DNA of 64,000 nt from Rhodocyclales bacterium (GTDB lineage: Bacteria; Pseudomonadota; Gammaproteobacteria; Burkholderiales; Rhodocyclaceae), in assembly GCA_016235025.1 (NCBI GenBank), contig JACRMV010000004.1, positions 1 through 64,000 of the forward strand, written 5' to 3'. Below the pieces are notes generated by a model. The model did not search any database. It was not told the DNA's origin and saw only the letters and a program-made list of their open reading frames with translations. Below, piece after piece: positions 44,155 through 53,598 of the stretch (positions within the stretch are counted from its first letter, which is position 1; the number at the start of each line of letters is the position of its first letter). The position numbers and the translations under genes were made by a program.

Positions 44155-45078
44155 TTACCCCGGAGTGGACGCATCCGCGGCGGAATGATCTTCGCCCCGC
44201 ACCGGCCGGGCGCCGAGCAGGGCGCCGAGGGTGACGGCAGAGAGGCCGGCGAGAGCCAGCAGCGAGAGCGGCTCGCCTAGCAGCGGCACGGCCGCCAGCG
44301 CGGCGACAGCGGGGACGCAGGCCAGGATCAGGGCCACCGTCTGCGCCCCGAGGTGGCGCACTGCCTGGGCATACAACAGCATGGCGACGAACACTACCAG
44401 CACGCCCTGATACAGCGCCTGCATCACGATTTCGCCGGCGGGCGCGACGCTTAGCGTGCTGGGCAGGAACAGCACCCACAGCGGCAGATAAATCGCCGCG
44501 GCGCCTAATGTCGTGGCGACAGTAGCCGTCAGCGGTGGCAGCGGATAGCGGCGCAGCAGCAGGGTGAACACCGCCCACGAGGACGAACCGCAGAGGAACA
44601 GCAGGTCGCCGACGATTTCCCAGCCGGTCAGTTGCGGGCCGCGGGCGAGGGTATCGGCGGCGGTGAGGACGATACCGGCAAAGACGCAGGCGAGCGCAAT
44701 ACCTTGTCTGCGGCTGGGTTTCTGGCCCAGCCAGGCCCAGGCGAGCAGCGCGGTTTCAAACGGCAATGCGCCGGGCAACAGGATGGCGGCATGCGCGGCC
44801 GGCGCCAGGCGGAACGCGGAGTAGACGAAACAGGCATAGGCGATGCCGCCGAAGAGCGCGAATGAGAACACGACTCTCAGCGGCGGCAGGGTCACGCGCG
44901 GCAGAAAGCAGAGCGCGATCAGGCCGCCTGTGCCGAACCGCAGCGCGGTGACATCCCAGGCGGTCAGCACGCCCCGACCGCCGACGCGCGAGACGAGGAT
45001 GAAGCCGATCCAGATGCAGAGCGTGGCGAAAACCGCCAGCCAGCCGCTTTTGTCCGCCGTGGCGGGCGTCTCGGTCAT
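44155..45078 (-). CDS. EamA/DMT-family transporter
   Basis: 307 residues, ten hydrophobic helices in two EamA repeats ([50 protein letters not shown]). Drug/metabolite exporter-like, substrate unknown. The ATG at 45076-45078 is six bases after the flavin reductase gene. Confidence 0.88.
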   Translation of the reverse strand: MTETPATADKSGWLAVFATLCIWIGFILVSRVGGRGVLTAWDVTALRFGTGGLIALCFLPRVTLPPLRVVFSFALFGGIAYACFVYSAFRLAPAAHAAILLPGALPFETALLAWAWLGQKPSRRQGIALACVFAGIVLTAADTLARGPQLTGWEIVGDLLFLCGSSSWAVFTLLLRRYPLPPLTATVATTLGAAAIYLPLWVLFLPSTLSVAPAGEIVMQALYQGVLVVFVAMLLYAQAVRHLGAQTVALILACVPAVAALAAVPLLGEPLSLLALAGLSAVTLGALLGARPVRGEDHSAADASTPG

Positions 45079-45083
45079 GCCCG

Positions 45084-45584
45084 CTATGCCAGTTCGCGGT
45101 AGCCTCCGCCATGAAAAATCAGCGGCGGCCTGGGGTCGCGGCGAAAGCGTTCGACGCGGCCGATGAGGAGGGTGTGATCGCCGCCGGGATGGCGCGCTTC
45201 GGTGCGGCACTCGAACCAGGCGCTGCACCCGGCCAACAGCGGCGTGTCGCCAGCGCCGGGTTTCCATTCGAGGTCGGCAAACCGGTCGGCCCCCGGTTGC
45301 GAGAAGCGCTGCGAGAGCGCCAGTTGATCCGCGGCAAGAATGTTCACCGTCCAGTAGCCGCAGGTCGCGAACACCTGATGCAGGGGCGAGTGGCGGCCGA
45401 TGCTCCACAGCACCAGGGGCGGCTCGAGCGAGACCGAGGCGAAGGAGTTGACGGTGATGCCGACCGGCCGGCCGTCAGGGTTGCGCGCCGTGACGACGGT
45501 CACGCCGGTGGCGAATTCGCCCAGCGCCTGACGCAGGGCAAGGGTGTCAAATGTGTCGAAATTCTCGGGAGCAGGTTGATTCAT
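45084..45584 (-). CDS. Flavin reductase family protein
   Basis: 166 residues. Start [53 protein letters not shown] is the FMN-binding split-barrel signature; the end keeps [26 protein letters not shown]. An NAD(P)H-dependent flavin reductase supplying a monooxygenase; no monooxygenase is adjacent. Divergent from purT. Confidence 0.92.
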   Translation of the reverse strand: MNQPAPENFDTFDTLALRQALGEFATGVTVVTARNPDGRPVGITVNSFASVSLEPPLVLWSIGRHSPLHQVFATCGYWTVNILAADQLALSQRFSQPGADRFADLEWKPGAGDTPLLAGCSAWFECRTEARHPGGDHTLLIGRVERFRRDPRPPLIFHGGGYRELA

Positions 45585-45641
45585 CGAGTCGGGGGCGGCC
45601 TAAAATGCGACGCTTCGTTGATCGGTTATCGGGAGCGGCAG

Positions 45642-46856
45642 ATGAAAAATCCCTTTCGGCTCGGCACCCCGTTGTCGGCTTCGGCCACCCGTGTGATGCT
45701 CCTGGGCTGCGGCGAACTCGGCAAGGAGGTCATTATCGCATTGCAGCGGCTGGGGTGCGAGGTGATCGGCGTCGATCGCTACGAAAATGCGCCGGGAATG
45801 CAGGTGGCGCATCGCAGCCATGTCATCAACATGACAGATGGCGCGGCGCTGCGGGCGGTGATTGAAATGGAAAAACCGCATCTGGTGGTGCCTGAAATCG
45901 AGGCCATCGCCACCGCGACGCTGGTCGAAATCGAGCGGGAAGGGCTGGCTGAAATCATTCCCACCGCACGCGCGGCGCAACTGACGATGAACCGCGAAGG
46001 CATCCGCCGCCTTGCCGCCGAGGAACTCGGCCTGCCGGTTTCGCCTTACGCATTCGCCGATTCGCTGGCGGAATTGCAGGCGGCCATCGATGCCGGCATC
46101 GGCTATCCGTGCATCGTCAAGCCGGTGATGTCATCCTCCGGCAAGGGCCAGTCGCTGATCCGGACGGCGGCCGACGTAATGAAGGCCTGGGACCATGCCC
46201 AGGCCGGCGGGCGGGTCGGGGCCGGGCGGGTGATCGTCGAGGGCTTCATTGATTTCGATTATGAAATCACCCTGCTCACGGTGCGCGCACTCGGTGACAG
46301 CGGCGCAGTGGAAACGCATTTCTGCGCACCGATCGGCCATGTTCAGGTCAATGGCGATTACGTCGAATCCTGGCAGCCGATGGCGATGTCGCCACGGGCG
46401 CTGGAAAAGTCGCGCGCGATTGCCGCTGCGGTAACCGGCAATCTGGGCGGGCGCGGCATCTTCGGCGTCGAGCTGTTTGTGAAGGACGACGACGTCTGGT
46501 TCTCGGAAGTCAGCCCGCGGCCGCATGACACCGGCTTGGTAACACTGGCGACGCAGCGCCTGTCGGAATTCGAGCTGCATGCGCGCGCCATCCTCGGTCT
46601 GCCGGTCGATGTCGGCCTGCGCCGCGCCGGCGCTTCGGCGGTGATCTATGGCGGCCTCGCGGTCCGCGGCATCGCCTTCGATGGCGTGGCGGAGGCGCTC
46701 GCGGTTCCGGAATCCGACCTGCGCCTGTTCGGCAAGCCGGAGAGTTTCGTCAAGCGGCGCATGGGCGTCGCGGTGGCCAATGCCGACAGCACCGACGAGG
46801 CGCGGGCGCGAGCCAAGCTGGCGGCCAGCCGGGTGAAGCCGGTCAAATGCGAGTAA
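45642..46856 (+). CDS. purT: Formate-dependent GAR transformylase
   Basis: 404 residues from the ATG with GGGAG before it. ATP-grasp enzyme: [49 protein letters not shown]-like [16 protein letters not shown]. It forms FGAR from GAR, formate and ATP. PurU at 34 kb can supply the formate. Complete. Confidence 0.96.
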   Translation: MKNPFRLGTPLSASATRVMLLGCGELGKEVIIALQRLGCEVIGVDRYENAPGMQVAHRSHVINMTDGAALRAVIEMEKPHLVVPEIEAIATATLVEIEREGLAEIIPTARAAQLTMNREGIRRLAAEELGLPVSPYAFADSLAELQAAIDAGIGYPCIVKPVMSSSGKGQSLIRTAADVMKAWDHAQAGGRVGAGRVIVEGFIDFDYEITLLTVRALGDSGAVETHFCAPIGHVQVNGDYVESWQPMAMSPRALEKSRAIAAAVTGNLGGRGIFGVELFVKDDDVWFSEVSPRPHDTGLVTLATQRLSEFELHARAILGLPVDVGLRRAGASAVIYGGLAVRGIAFDGVAEALAVPESDLRLFGKPESFVKRRMGVAVANADSTDEARARAKLAASRVKPVKCE

Positions 46857-46920
46857 GCCTGTTTGCCATGAGGGACACGAAGAGCACGGGAAACCCATTT
46901 CTGCTTTCACTGCGCGCGCC

Positions 46921-48027
46921 GTGGTGAACACGTTTGCCGCGCGACTGCTCGCCTGGCATAAACGCCACGGTCGCCACGACCTGCCCTGGCAGGCAGATTG
47001 GCAAACGCGGCGCGACCCGTATCGCATCTGGCTATCCGAGATCATGTTGCAGCAGACCCAGGTGGCGACGGTGATTCCGTATTACCAGCGCTTTCTTGAA
47101 CGCTTTCCGCAACTGGCCGATCTGGCCGCCGCGCCGGTCGCCGAGGTGATGGCGCTGTGGAGCGGCCTCGGTTATTACGCCCGCGCACGCAACCTGCACC
47201 GGACGGCACAGATCATCATGGAAAAACACGGCGGCAGGTTTCCGCCCCGTGCGGAAGCGCTGGCCGCACTGCCGGGCATCGGCCGCTCGACGGCGAATGC
47301 GATTGCGACGGTGTGTTTCGGCGCACGGCTGCCGATCCTTGACGGCAATGTCAAACGCGTATTGTGCCGGGCGCTCGGGGTAGAGGGTTTTCCCGGCGCG
47401 GCAGCGGTGGAAACCCGGCTCTGGCAACACGCCGGGGCACTGCTGGCCGAAGCGCCCAAGGCCGCGCTAGCGGCTTACATCCAGGCGCAGATGGATCTGG
47501 GCGCGACGCTGTGCACCCGCAGTCGGCCGCGCTGCGCAGACTGCCCGCTTGCGGATACATGCGTCGCCCGCAGCAGCGGCCGCGTGGCCGAACTGCCGCA
47601 GCCGAAACCGCGCCGCACGTTGCCGCAGCGCAGTGCGACCTTCCTCGTGCTGCTGCATGACAATCGCGTGCTGCTGGAACTCCGTCCGCCGAGCGGCCTC
47701 TGGGGCGGCCTGCTCGCGCTGCCGGAACTGCCGCCGGGCGCGGATCCCGCAACACACAGCGAACTGCACTACGCGACGCGCGTATCCGCCTTGCTCTGCA
47801 CTACCTCCGGGTCGTCGCCAGCGCCGAGTTTTACGCACAGCTTCAGCCACTTTCGCCTGCACATCACGCCGCTGCTGATGCGTGTCACGCCGGATGCCGT
47901 CGCGATGGAACCGGGGCGACAATGGCTGCCGCTCGCCGAACTCGGCAACGCCGCACTACCGGCGCCGGTGCGGAAAATTCTGGAGGTGTGCACCTCTCCA
48001 GACCGGGTGGCAGCAAGCCGACTATAA
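46921..48027 (+). CDS. mutY: A/G-specific adenine DNA glycosylase
   Basis: 368 residues from a GTG. Helix-hairpin-helix and catalytic Asp: LPGIGRSTANAIATVCFGARLPILDGNVKRV. The iron-sulfur loop has Cys spacing C-x6-C-x2-C-x5-C (CTRSRPRCADCPLADTC). C-terminal NUDIX-like domain with FTHSFSHFRLH. Removes A opposite 8-oxoG. The TAA stop sits in a small perfect hairpin. The stretch SGSSPAPSF resembles a degenerate 25-bp element. Confidence 0.95.
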   Translation: MVNTFAARLLAWHKRHGRHDLPWQADWQTRRDPYRIWLSEIMLQQTQVATVIPYYQRFLERFPQLADLAAAPVAEVMALWSGLGYYARARNLHRTAQIIMEKHGGRFPPRAEALAALPGIGRSTANAIATVCFGARLPILDGNVKRVLCRALGVEGFPGAAAVETRLWQHAGALLAEAPKAALAAYIQAQMDLGATLCTRSRPRCADCPLADTCVARSSGRVAELPQPKPRRTLPQRSATFLVLLHDNRVLLELRPPSGLWGGLLALPELPPGADPATHSELHYATRVSALLCTTSGSSPAPSFTHSFSHFRLHITPLLMRVTPDAVAMEPGRQWLPLAELGNAALPAPVRKILEVCTSPDRVAASRL

Positions 48028-48036
48028 AATAGTCGG
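48018..48036. repeat. Hairpin over the mutY stop codon
   Basis: CCGACTAT (48018-48025) and ATAGTCGG (48029-48036) with a 3-base loop, spanning the TAA. No T-run follows, so a role as terminator is uncertain. Confidence 0.5.
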
Positions 48037-48050
48037 CCTAACCCTGATTT
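48028..48050 (+). repeat. AIPR-flanking motif, mutY side
   Basis: AATAGTCGGCCTAACCCTG, then ATTT: the same end (ACCCTGATTT) and start (AATAG) as the copy at 49820-49841 across the AIPR gene. Related to the REP-like motif in the RNB gene. Confidence 0.6.
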
Positions 48051-48051
48051 A

Positions 48052-49734
48052 TTATGTGATCGCGGTTCTGATTTCGGATTTGAGTGCTTCGACCAACTGA
48101 CTTCCCTTGGCGATCTGGTCGCCGCCGCCCATTCCGTCGTAGATCGTTTTTACTGCGGCCAGACTCTTTCGGATTGAGTCCTCATCGACTGTGGCTGGAT
48201 CAATTGCGGCGATGTCGACCGCCGAAGGCTCCGTCTTCCCCGTGGCGATGGCGGCGACGCGCATTGCCACGTAGAACAGGACGTTGTTCCTCTCCCGAGC
48301 ATCAAGCGTGGCATCCGAGCGCATGAGAGCGTCGATTCTCCGGACGATGGTGGAACACACCCGATATACACCAATTGGGATCGAAGTCGAAAACACCCTT
48401 GAGTAGTCCTCATCCTTTTTGAGCAGCGACGATGGCCTAGCGCGGGCGTCGTCTGGCCTCTGGAGCAGGATCGACATTACTGCCTGTGCCATAAGCGGGA
48501 TGCCGACGATCTGATCGAGCGGCCGTCCCTCGTTCTTATGCAGGTTTTTCCTGCGGTCATAGAACAGGCCATAAGGGCGCAGGTGTTCCTCGATATCGCG
48601 GTGTATTTTGTCGGTCGCGCGCAGCGAGGCCGGCGGGATGCTGGTCTGGCTGTTGGTGGCCTTGATGACCCTGTCGCGGCTCTCTGGTTTGGTTGGGACG
48701 ATGACGCGCACGAGCAGGTTGCGCTCGTCTCCGGCGGTGTTCGCCTCGCTAAAGTATCGGTATATCTCGTTAGAGGTTTGTAGGCCATTGACGATCTGCG
48801 GATCCTCCAGCGTGAGCGTCTTGGCGCTGACGGTCGCCTTTGCGGCAACAATGGTCACGCCATTGTTGAGCCACCAGAAATCCTCCCAGCCCTTGGCCTT
48901 GAGTGAGTCGCCGATCTCTTCGTTTACCGCTGTCGAACCTTGATAGTCCCGCACGTTCGCCTCGAACAAGTTCCGTCTAAGCTTGCCGGCCCCGTCCCTG
49001 ATGAAAGCGTCGAAGTCGCGGAGCTTGACGAGGGAGATGTATCCAACATCGCCCGAGGAGCTGATCGGATTCTCTGCGAGGGTCAGATTGTGGGCTGACG
49101 GAGGCTCGCGCCGCGCCTGTGAGAGCAGTTCGGCCGCGCCGAGAAACTCGAACGAGAAGTCTGCGTTCGAGAAAAGTCCCTTCAGCTTTTCGCCAAGGAT
49201 TTCGCTCTTGCGCTGGACGTTTGGATGAGGGTCGGACCCTTTCGACGCGTAAATGTAGCGAAAACGAAGAGCCGGGAACTTCGATGCCAACCCGGCTTGG
49301 ATGCGGCGGAAGTTGGCGACGGATGAGCGCACGCCGTCGTTGAATACGGACTTCATCGAGTCGAGGTCCTTGCCGAGGTTGAAGAGATCCTCGGTGGCCG
49401 CGGTCAGTTTCTCGACGGCGTTCTCGCCAAACCCGTCGGTGAACTTGGCTTGGATAATCACCGTCTCGATGACAACCCCTTTCTTGAGAGTTGAGATGTC
49501 GAAATCCTCTTGAGCCAACTCTCCATTGACGAGCACATACATGGAATCGATGCCTCCGTCGTTTCCTCCACCCACGATTCCGGATTCGATCTCGTCATAT
49601 CCCAAGTCATAATCCTTGAGCACCTGCTCCGCCACAAATATCTCGAAGAACTCCGACTTTGGGGATGTCGCAGCGAGCGCTTTGTGCTTTTGGTCAATAA
49701 TCTGTTCGAGAATGATTTTGTCGTTGGCGTTCAT
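48052..49734 (-). CDS. AIPR-family abortive-infection phage-resistance protein
   Basis: 560 residues. The AIPR core is clear (RDYQGSTAVNEEIGDSLKAKG, FWWLNNGVTIVAAK, LEDPQIVNGLQTSNEIYRYF, GVYRVCSTIV). Upstream, a PD-(D/E)xK-type nuclease site is suggested by GGGNDGGIDS (Asp63) and VIIQAKFTDGF (Gln95, Lys97), so this is likely a nuclease effector. Members are found alone or with other defence genes. Base composition is clearly more A/T-rich than the surroundings. It is flanked by similar short direct repeats at both ends, consistent with insertion. Confidence 0.88.
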   Translation of the reverse strand: MNANDKIILEQIIDQKHKALAATSPKSEFFEIFVAEQVLKDYDLGYDEIESGIVGGGNDGGIDSMYVLVNGELAQEDFDISTLKKGVVIETVIIQAKFTDGFGENAVEKLTAATEDLFNLGKDLDSMKSVFNDGVRSSVANFRRIQAGLASKFPALRFRYIYASKGSDPHPNVQRKSEILGEKLKGLFSNADFSFEFLGAAELLSQARREPPSAHNLTLAENPISSSGDVGYISLVKLRDFDAFIRDGAGKLRRNLFEANVRDYQGSTAVNEEIGDSLKAKGWEDFWWLNNGVTIVAAKATVSAKTLTLEDPQIVNGLQTSNEIYRYFSEANTAGDERNLLVRVIVPTKPESRDRVIKATNSQTSIPPASLRATDKIHRDIEEHLRPYGLFYDRRKNLHKNEGRPLDQIVGIPLMAQAVMSILLQRPDDARARPSSLLKKDEDYSRVFSTSIPIGVYRVCSTIVRRIDALMRSDATLDARERNNVLFYVAMRVAAIATGKTEPSAVDIAAIDPATVDEDSIRKSLAAVKTIYDGMGGGDQIAKGSQLVEALKSEIRTAIT

Positions 49735-49802
49735 ATCCTGAATCCATTTTTTGCGGTGTCGGAGCCGCCCCGGGAATATGGCGATTGTATGTCACCGTCC
49801 GT

Positions 49803-49824
49803 CGGAGAAATAGCGGAGAAATAG
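49803..49824 (+). repeat. Tandem 11-bp repeat
   Basis: CGGAGAAATAG twice in a row, next to the AIPR-flanking motif and upstream of AIPR. Confidence 0.6.
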
Positions 49825-49841
49825 GGGGCTGACCCTGATTT
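49820..49841 (+). repeat. AIPR-flanking motif, ubiX side
   Basis: AATAGGGGGCTGACCCTG, then ATTT; see the partner at 48028-48050. The gap 49735-49935 also holds the tandem repeat and a long hairpin, and no gene. Confidence 0.6.
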
Positions 49842-49884
49842 TCCTGATTGATTCCCGCCTAGCATTGTCATTCCGCGCAAGAAC

Positions 49885-49913
49885 GTCACCCCAGAGACTG
49901 TCTCCGGGGTGAC
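49885..49913. terminator. Long imperfect hairpin after ubiX
   Basis: GTCACCCC (49885-49892) pairs with GGGGTGAC (49906-49913), with a second short inner stem GAGAC/GTCTC. No T-run on the ubiX strand, so termination is possible but not certain; it may be a repeat-type element. Confidence 0.45.
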
Positions 49914-49935
49914 GGGGCGAAAATACTGGCTTTCC

Positions 49936-50544
49936 CTATTCGCCCTCCGCGCCCCACTTCGCCACCAGTGTCTGCGGCACGCCGAGTTGATCGAGGATGC
50001 GGGCGACGACGAAATCGACAAGGCCAGCGATGCCTTGCGGGTGATGATAGAACCCCGGATTGGGCGGCAGGATCACCGCGCCGGCGCGGGCCAGGCGCAG
50101 CATGTTTTCCAGATGAATGGCGGAAAACGGCGTCTCGCGCGGAACGAGGATGAGCTTTTTTCCTTCCTTCAGCACCACGTCGGCGGCACGGGTGATCAGG
50201 TCGTCGGCCATGCCGGCGGCAACTTTCGCCAGCGTGCCCATGGTGCACGGACAGATGACATAGGCATCCGGCGGGTTGGAGCCCGAGGCCAGCGGCGCGA
50301 ACCATTCCTGCAGGCCATAGACCGTCAGCCGCCCCGGCGCGGCATTGAAGCGCGCCGTCAGCAGCGCTTCCGCCTCGGCCGGGCGCGAGGGCAGGGTGAA
50401 ATCCAGTTCCTGCTTCGCCACGATCTGCGCAGCCGGCGAATACACCAGCTGCACCTTGCAATCGGCGGCGAGCAGGCAGTCGACCAAACGCAGACCATAG
50501 GGCAGGCCGGAGGCTCCGGTGAAGGCGACGGCGATGGTTTTCAT
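49936..50544 (-). CDS. ubiX: Flavin prenyltransferase UbiX
   Basis: 202 residues. VAFTGASGLPYGLRLVD is the flavin-mononucleotide site; PCTMGTLAKVAAGMADDLITRAADVVLKEGKKLILVPRETPFSAIHLENMLRLARAGAVILPPNPGFYHHP is the highly conserved core. It makes the prenylated flavin needed by UbiD decarboxylases in ubiquinone synthesis. The stop region overlaps the next gene by 4 bp. Confidence 0.96.
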   Translation of the reverse strand: MKTIAVAFTGASGLPYGLRLVDCLLAADCKVQLVYSPAAQIVAKQELDFTLPSRPAEAEALLTARFNAAPGRLTVYGLQEWFAPLASGSNPPDAYVICPCTMGTLAKVAAGMADDLITRAADVVLKEGKKLILVPRETPFSAIHLENMLRLARAGAVILPPNPGFYHHPQGIAGLVDFVVARILDQLGVPQTLVAKWGAEGE

Positions 50545-51110
50545 GACGAGTGAACCTCGGGTGGAGTGAGGGGAAAAGTCGGCGCTGGTACTACGGCGAC
50601 CAGCTGCGCCACCACCAGTCCATTGATGCTACCGAAGATGAGCGCGGCGGTGGCGAACAGCGGCACGAGATAAAACACACCGTCATGCGGCACCAGCCAC
50701 AGCCGGGCCAGCAGAATCTGGCCGCCGATGTGGGCAAAGGCAGCGAGCAGGCTCAGGCTGACGGCGCCAAACCAGCGGCGCGGCAGACGCACGGCAGCGG
50801 CAAGCGTCAGCAGGCTGGCGCACGCGCCGGCCAGGGCAAGGAAAAATCCCGGGGCGAGAAACTGTCCGAGCAGGAGGCTGCCAGCCACCACGCGCAGCAA
50901 GCCGACCCAGAGCGCATCCCGCCAGCCATGACGCAGCAGCACCAGCAGCACGATGATGTTGGCCAGCCCCGGCTTGATGCCCGGCAGCGGGCTCGGCAGC
51001 GCAGCTTCGGCGATGGTCAGCGCGATGGCGGCCGCCGTGTAGCGGGCGATGCGCCGGTCATCCGCGGTGACCGGCAAGGCGATCATGGCGTCAGTAGTTG
51101 AGCGAGTCAT
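50541..51110 (-). CDS. Gx-transporter family membrane protein (heptaprenyl-PP synthase component I-like)
   Basis: 189 residues from MTRSTTDAM, several helices (LPSPLPGIKPGLANIIVLLVLL; ALWVGLLRVVAGSLLLGQFLAPGFFLALAGACASLLTLAAAVRL). Family often found next to NusG domain II proteins, as here. No proven function; a small-molecule importer or an energy-coupling component is suggested by topology. The last codons (VVPAPTFPL) sit on a copy of the 25-bp element. Confidence 0.8.
   Translation of the reverse strand: MTRSTTDAMIALPVTADDRRIARYTAAAIALTIAEAALPSPLPGIKPGLANIIVLLVLLRHGWRDALWVGLLRVVAGSLLLGQFLAPGFFLALAGACASLLTLAAAVRLPRRWFGAVSLSLLAAFAHIGGQILLARLWLVPHDGVFYLVPLFATAALIFGSINGLVVAQLVAVVPAPTFPLTPPEVHSS
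50574..50598 (+). repeat. Dispersed 25-bp element, copy 12
   Basis: Two differences from the consensus; near the 3' end of the Gx-transporter gene, read on the minus strand as AVVPAPTF. Confidence 0.75.
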
Positions 51111-51519
51111 AGCTGCTTTGCGGGCCGGAGAGCTGCAAGGTGATGTGACTCGGGGCGCAGATCGCCACGGCATTGGCGCGTGTCAACCAGCCCTGCTGCA
51201 CGCAGTACTGGCGCGGGCCCGGATCGGCCAGCACGCGGGCGCGGCCGGGTGCGATTTCGATCAGTGTCGGGCCGAGGGCGCCCATCACCTCGACCTTGCG
51301 CGGCGCATTCAAGGCCAGTTCGATGAGCACCGCGCCATCGCGCTTGACGATCGCGCGGTCGGCGCTGCCGCCACGCCACAGCAGCGGATACGAAGCGGCG
51401 ACGGCCGCCAGCGCCAGTGCCAGCAGCAGCCAGTCGCCAGGTTTCAGCAGCGTTCGCCATGCCAGTCCGCCATGCCTTGCAGCGGAAAAAAGTTCGTCCA
51501 GCTCGGCCGGCAGATTCAT
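51091..51519 (-). CDS. NusG domain II-containing protein
   Basis: 142 residues. One membrane helix ([17 protein letters not shown]) followed by a beta-rich domain ([70 protein letters not shown]). This is the NusG-II domain usually paired with the Gx-transporter gene, which it overlaps by 20 bp. No transcription role is implied. Confidence 0.85.
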   Translation of the reverse strand: MNLPAELDELFSAARHGGLAWRTLLKPGDWLLLALALAAVAASYPLLWRGGSADRAIVKRDGAVLIELALNAPRKVEVMGALGPTLIEIAPGRARVLADPGPRQYCVQQGWLTRANAVAICAPSHITLQLSGPQSSYDSLNY

Positions 51520-52376
51520 TCCGCCAGCGCGCGATGCCGCACCAGCACGTTGGTCGCGGTGCGAAAGCGGACAGTAGAACGAAACCGGCTGGCAAGTTTT
51601 TCGACCAGATAGACCGAGCGATGCTGGCCGCCCGTGCAGCCGATGGCTACCGTGAGATAGGAGCGGTTATCGCGAATGAAGGCCGGCAGCCATTCGGCGA
51701 CGAAGCGATCGATGTCGGCTTCCATTTTCCGCACGTCGGCCTGGGCATCGAGAAAGCTGATCACCGCTTCATCGCGCCCGGTCAGCGGACGCAACTTCGC
51801 ATCGTAGTGGGGGTTGGGCAGGCAGCGCACATCGAAGACGAAATCGGCATCGAGCGGGATGCCGTGCTTGAAGCCGAAGGACTGAAACAGCAGGGTCAGC
51901 CGCTCGCGCCCGGAGAGGGAAATAATATCCTTGATGAATGCCCGCAGTGCATTCGGCCGCAGATTGCTGGTGTCGATATGGTGGCCGAATGAAACCAGCA
52001 TTTCCAGCGCTTCGCGCTCGCGAATGATGGCCTCTTCCAGCGTGATGTCCGCAGCGGCCAGCGGATGGCGGCGGCGGGTTTCGGAAAATCGCTGGATCAG
52101 GATGTCATTGCGGGCATCAAGAAAGATGAAGCGCGGCACGACACCCTCGCTCTCCAGGCTGCGCACCTGGGGCAGCAAGGTGGCAATGCTGGTGCCGCCG
52201 CGCATGTCCACCGCGACCGCGATACGCTTTTGCCCGGTCATGCGCAGATGATTGACCAGTTCGGTGAGCAGCGGCGCCGGCAGATTGTCGACACAGTAAT
52301 AACCCGCGTCCTCGAGGACGTTAAGGGCGATCGACTTGCCGGAACCGGAAAGCCCGCTGATCAGGACGAGTTGCAT
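51516..52376 (-). CDS. rapZ: RNase adapter RapZ
   Basis: 286 residues from [25 protein letters not shown], with Walker [10 protein letters not shown]-terminal ring-binding region [17 protein letters not shown]. In E. coli RapZ presents GlmZ sRNA to RNase E and responds to glucosamine-6-phosphate. The usual neighbours ptsN and hprK are not here. It overlaps the NusG-II gene by 4 bp. Confidence 0.95.
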   Translation of the reverse strand: MQLVLISGLSGSGKSIALNVLEDAGYYCVDNLPAPLLTELVNHLRMTGQKRIAVAVDMRGGTSIATLLPQVRSLESEGVVPRFIFLDARNDILIQRFSETRRRHPLAAADITLEEAIIREREALEMLVSFGHHIDTSNLRPNALRAFIKDIISLSGRERLTLLFQSFGFKHGIPLDADFVFDVRCLPNPHYDAKLRPLTGRDEAVISFLDAQADVRKMEADIDRFVAEWLPAFIRDNRSYLTVAIGCTGGQHRSVYLVEKLASRFRSTVRFRTATNVLVRHRALAE

Positions 52377-52448
52377 GGGGCGAAGAATAGCGGATTGAAG
52401 CAATTTTCACCACGGGCACAGGACCGGAAGCGCGGCTGAACCACGGGG

Positions 52449-52658
52449 TTAATCCGTCTTTATGCCGTATTCACCCGGTTGAAAATCGGCCGTCCCTGCC
52501 GCCGCCTTGCGCTGCTCGACGCGAGCCAGCACGCTTTGTTTTTCGCGATCGGACATCCGGCTCCAGCCGGCGATTTCATCCAGCGTGCGCAGGCAGCCGA
52601 CGCAGATATTGCCTTCCATGCGGCAGACATTGATGCAGGGTGAGACCGTCGCCGTCAT
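52449..52658 (-). CDS. DUF1289 family protein
   Basis: 69 residues from MTATVSPCINVCRMEGNICVGCLRTLDEIAGWSRMSDREKQSVL: Cys-x3-Cys-x6-Cys-x2-Cys is the family's likely metal site. Small and of unknown function; widely found next to liu or acyl-CoA genes. It follows mvaB by 16 bp on the same strand. Confidence 0.88.
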   Translation of the reverse strand: MTATVSPCINVCRMEGNICVGCLRTLDEIAGWSRMSDREKQSVLARVEQRKAAAGTADFQPGEYGIKTD

Positions 52659-52674
52659 GCCGGCACCGGTTATT

Positions 52675-53598
52675 TCAAGCGGCAGCGCGCTTGGCAAGGA
52701 TGGCGCGGGCGACGCGCGAGGCCGGTTCACGGCCAAGCTCGCCCGATATCCAGGCGCCGGCATCGACCAGCTTGTTGAGGTCGACCCCGCAATCGATGCC
52801 GAGCCCGCGCAGCAGCCAGACCACATCCTCGGTGGCGACATTGCCCGAGGCACCCGCGGCGTAGGGGCAGCCGCCCAAGCCGGCGACCGAACTGTCGAAC
52901 ACCGAGACGCCGACTTCGAGCGCGGCATAGATGTTGGCGATGGCCATGCCCCAGGTGTCGTGAAAATGGCCGGCGATTTTTTTCAGCGGCACGCGCCGGG
53001 TCACCGCTTCGAGCATGGCCTTGGTCTTCTCCGGCGTACCGGCGCCGATGGTGTCGCCGAGACTGATTTCGTAGCAACCCATTTCAAACAGGGCGTGCGC
53101 CACTTCGGCCACGGCCAGGGGTGCGATTTCACCCTGATAGGGGCAGCCGAGAACGCAGGAGACGTAGCCGCGTACCTTGATGTCGGCGGCTTTGGCGGCT
53201 TCAACCACGGGACGGAAGCGATCCAGCGATTCGGCGATCGAGCAATTGATGTTCTTTTGCGAGAAAGTTTCCGAGGCGGCACCGAAAATCGCCACTTCTT
53301 TTGCGCCAGCAGCAAGCGCGGCTTCGAAACCTTGCAGGTTCGGCGTCAATACCGGATAGGAGACATCGGGCTGTTTTTCGATGGCCGCGAACACCTCGGC
53401 GGCATCCTTCATCTGCGGCACCCAGCGCGGCGAGACGAAGGCCGTGGCTTCGATGGTCTTGAGGCCGGCGGCGGCAAGGCGGTGGATCAGCTCAACCTTG
53501 GTTGCCGTGGGGACAGCCTGCGGTTCGTTCTGCAAGCCGTCGCGGGGGCCGACTTCGACGATGCGGACTTTACTGGGGAGTGCCATGTGCGGGTTCAC
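52675..53598 (-). CDS. mvaB: Hydroxymethylglutaryl-CoA lyase
   Basis: 307 residues. [14 protein letters not shown] at the start, [16 protein letters not shown], and the catalytic Cys loop [22 protein letters not shown]. It cleaves HMG-CoA into acetyl-CoA and acetoacetate, the last leucine step. The GTG at 53596-53598 overlaps the liuD stop; an ATG at 53586 is equally good. Confidence 0.96.
   Translation of the reverse strand: MNPHMALPSKVRIVEVGPRDGLQNEPQAVPTATKVELIHRLAAAGLKTIEATAFVSPRWVPQMKDAAEVFAAIEKQPDVSYPVLTPNLQGFEAALAAGAKEVAIFGAASETFSQKNINCSIAESLDRFRPVVEAAKAADIKVRGYVSCVLGCPYQGEIAPLAVAEVAHALFEMGCYEISLGDTIGAGTPEKTKAMLEAVTRRVPLKKIAGHFHDTWGMAIANIYAALEVGVSVFDSSVAGLGGCPYAAGASGNVATEDVVWLLRGLGIDCGVDLNKLVDAGAWISGELGREPASRVARAILAKRAAA

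Noticed and set aside
47807-47832. Element-like stretch in mutY (SSPAPSF)
   Set aside because: The core matches only in part, and the flanks are conserved MutY sequence; left out of the count.
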